Source: Planctomycetota bacterium
GTDB lineage: Bacteria > Planctomycetota > Phycisphaerae > WQYP01
Length of the DNA stretch: 5,792 nt
Direction of reading: 5' to 3'
Assembly (NCBI GenBank): GCA_021828935.1
Contig: JAJZCU010000163.1
Coordinates: 1 to 5,792 of the forward strand
This document shows, in pieces, positions 5,353-5,792 of this stretch. The translations under genes were made by a program, and so were the position numbers. Position 1 is the stretch's first letter. Each line of letters starts with the position of its first letter. The notes beneath the pieces are model-generated. The model had not been told where the DNA came from and made no database searches. It saw nothing but the letters and a program-made list of their open reading frames with translations.

Positions 5353-5792
<440 letters not shown>

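Overview
The window looks like a bacterial chromosome segment of moderately high GC content, most likely from the PVC superphylum and plausibly a planctomycete of the Phycisphaerae type. The main reason is the pseudopilin-like protein with an N-terminal GFTLIELL methylation motif and a C-terminal H-x9-DG motif, a protein class that is heavily expanded in Planctomycetes, Verrucomicrobia and Lentisphaerae. A lone secreted GH43 glycosidase fits a polysaccharide-degrading lifestyle. The assignment to a lineage is an inference from protein style only.

Layout from left to right. (1) On the + strand, a gene cut by the left edge encodes a HEPN-type protein (stop at 409). After a 195-nt gap comes a 101-residue minimal nucleotidyltransferase (MNT, 605-910); together they resemble a HEPN/MNT toxin-antitoxin pair. 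(2) On the - strand, convergent with the MNT gene and only 11 nt from it, lies a secreted GH43 beta-xylosidase/arabinofuranosidase (922-2550) with a GTG start, a good ribosome binding site and a signal peptide. (3) A 202-nt divergent spacer with a large imperfect hairpin separates it from a second, unrelated nucleotidyltransferase on the + strand (2753-3343). That gene ends at a strong hairpin terminator. (4) On the - strand, convergent, is the pseudopilin gene (3455-4321). (5) Upstream of it is a 374-nt spacer holding a candidate promoter, a 21-bp-phased direct repeat and a leader with three stem-loops. The loop of one stem-loop is complementary to the pseudopilin Shine-Dalgarno sequence. (6) On the - strand, running in from the right edge, are the C-terminal part of enolase (eno) and an FtsB/DivIC-like membrane protein (4696-5223), a gene order that recalls the eno-ftsB pairing of other bacteria.

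Working together: eno and the FtsB-like gene are probably one transcription unit (glycolysis and cell division housekeeping). The pseudopilin appears to have its own promoter and a structured leader. The GH43 gene stands alone, with no transporter or SusC/D-like partner in view. The HEPN/MNT pair and the second nucleotidyltransferase look like accessory genes flanking it. The most noteworthy item is the structured pseudopilin leader, which could be an undescribed cis-regulatory RNA. No rRNA, tRNA, CRISPR array, transposase or attachment site was seen.
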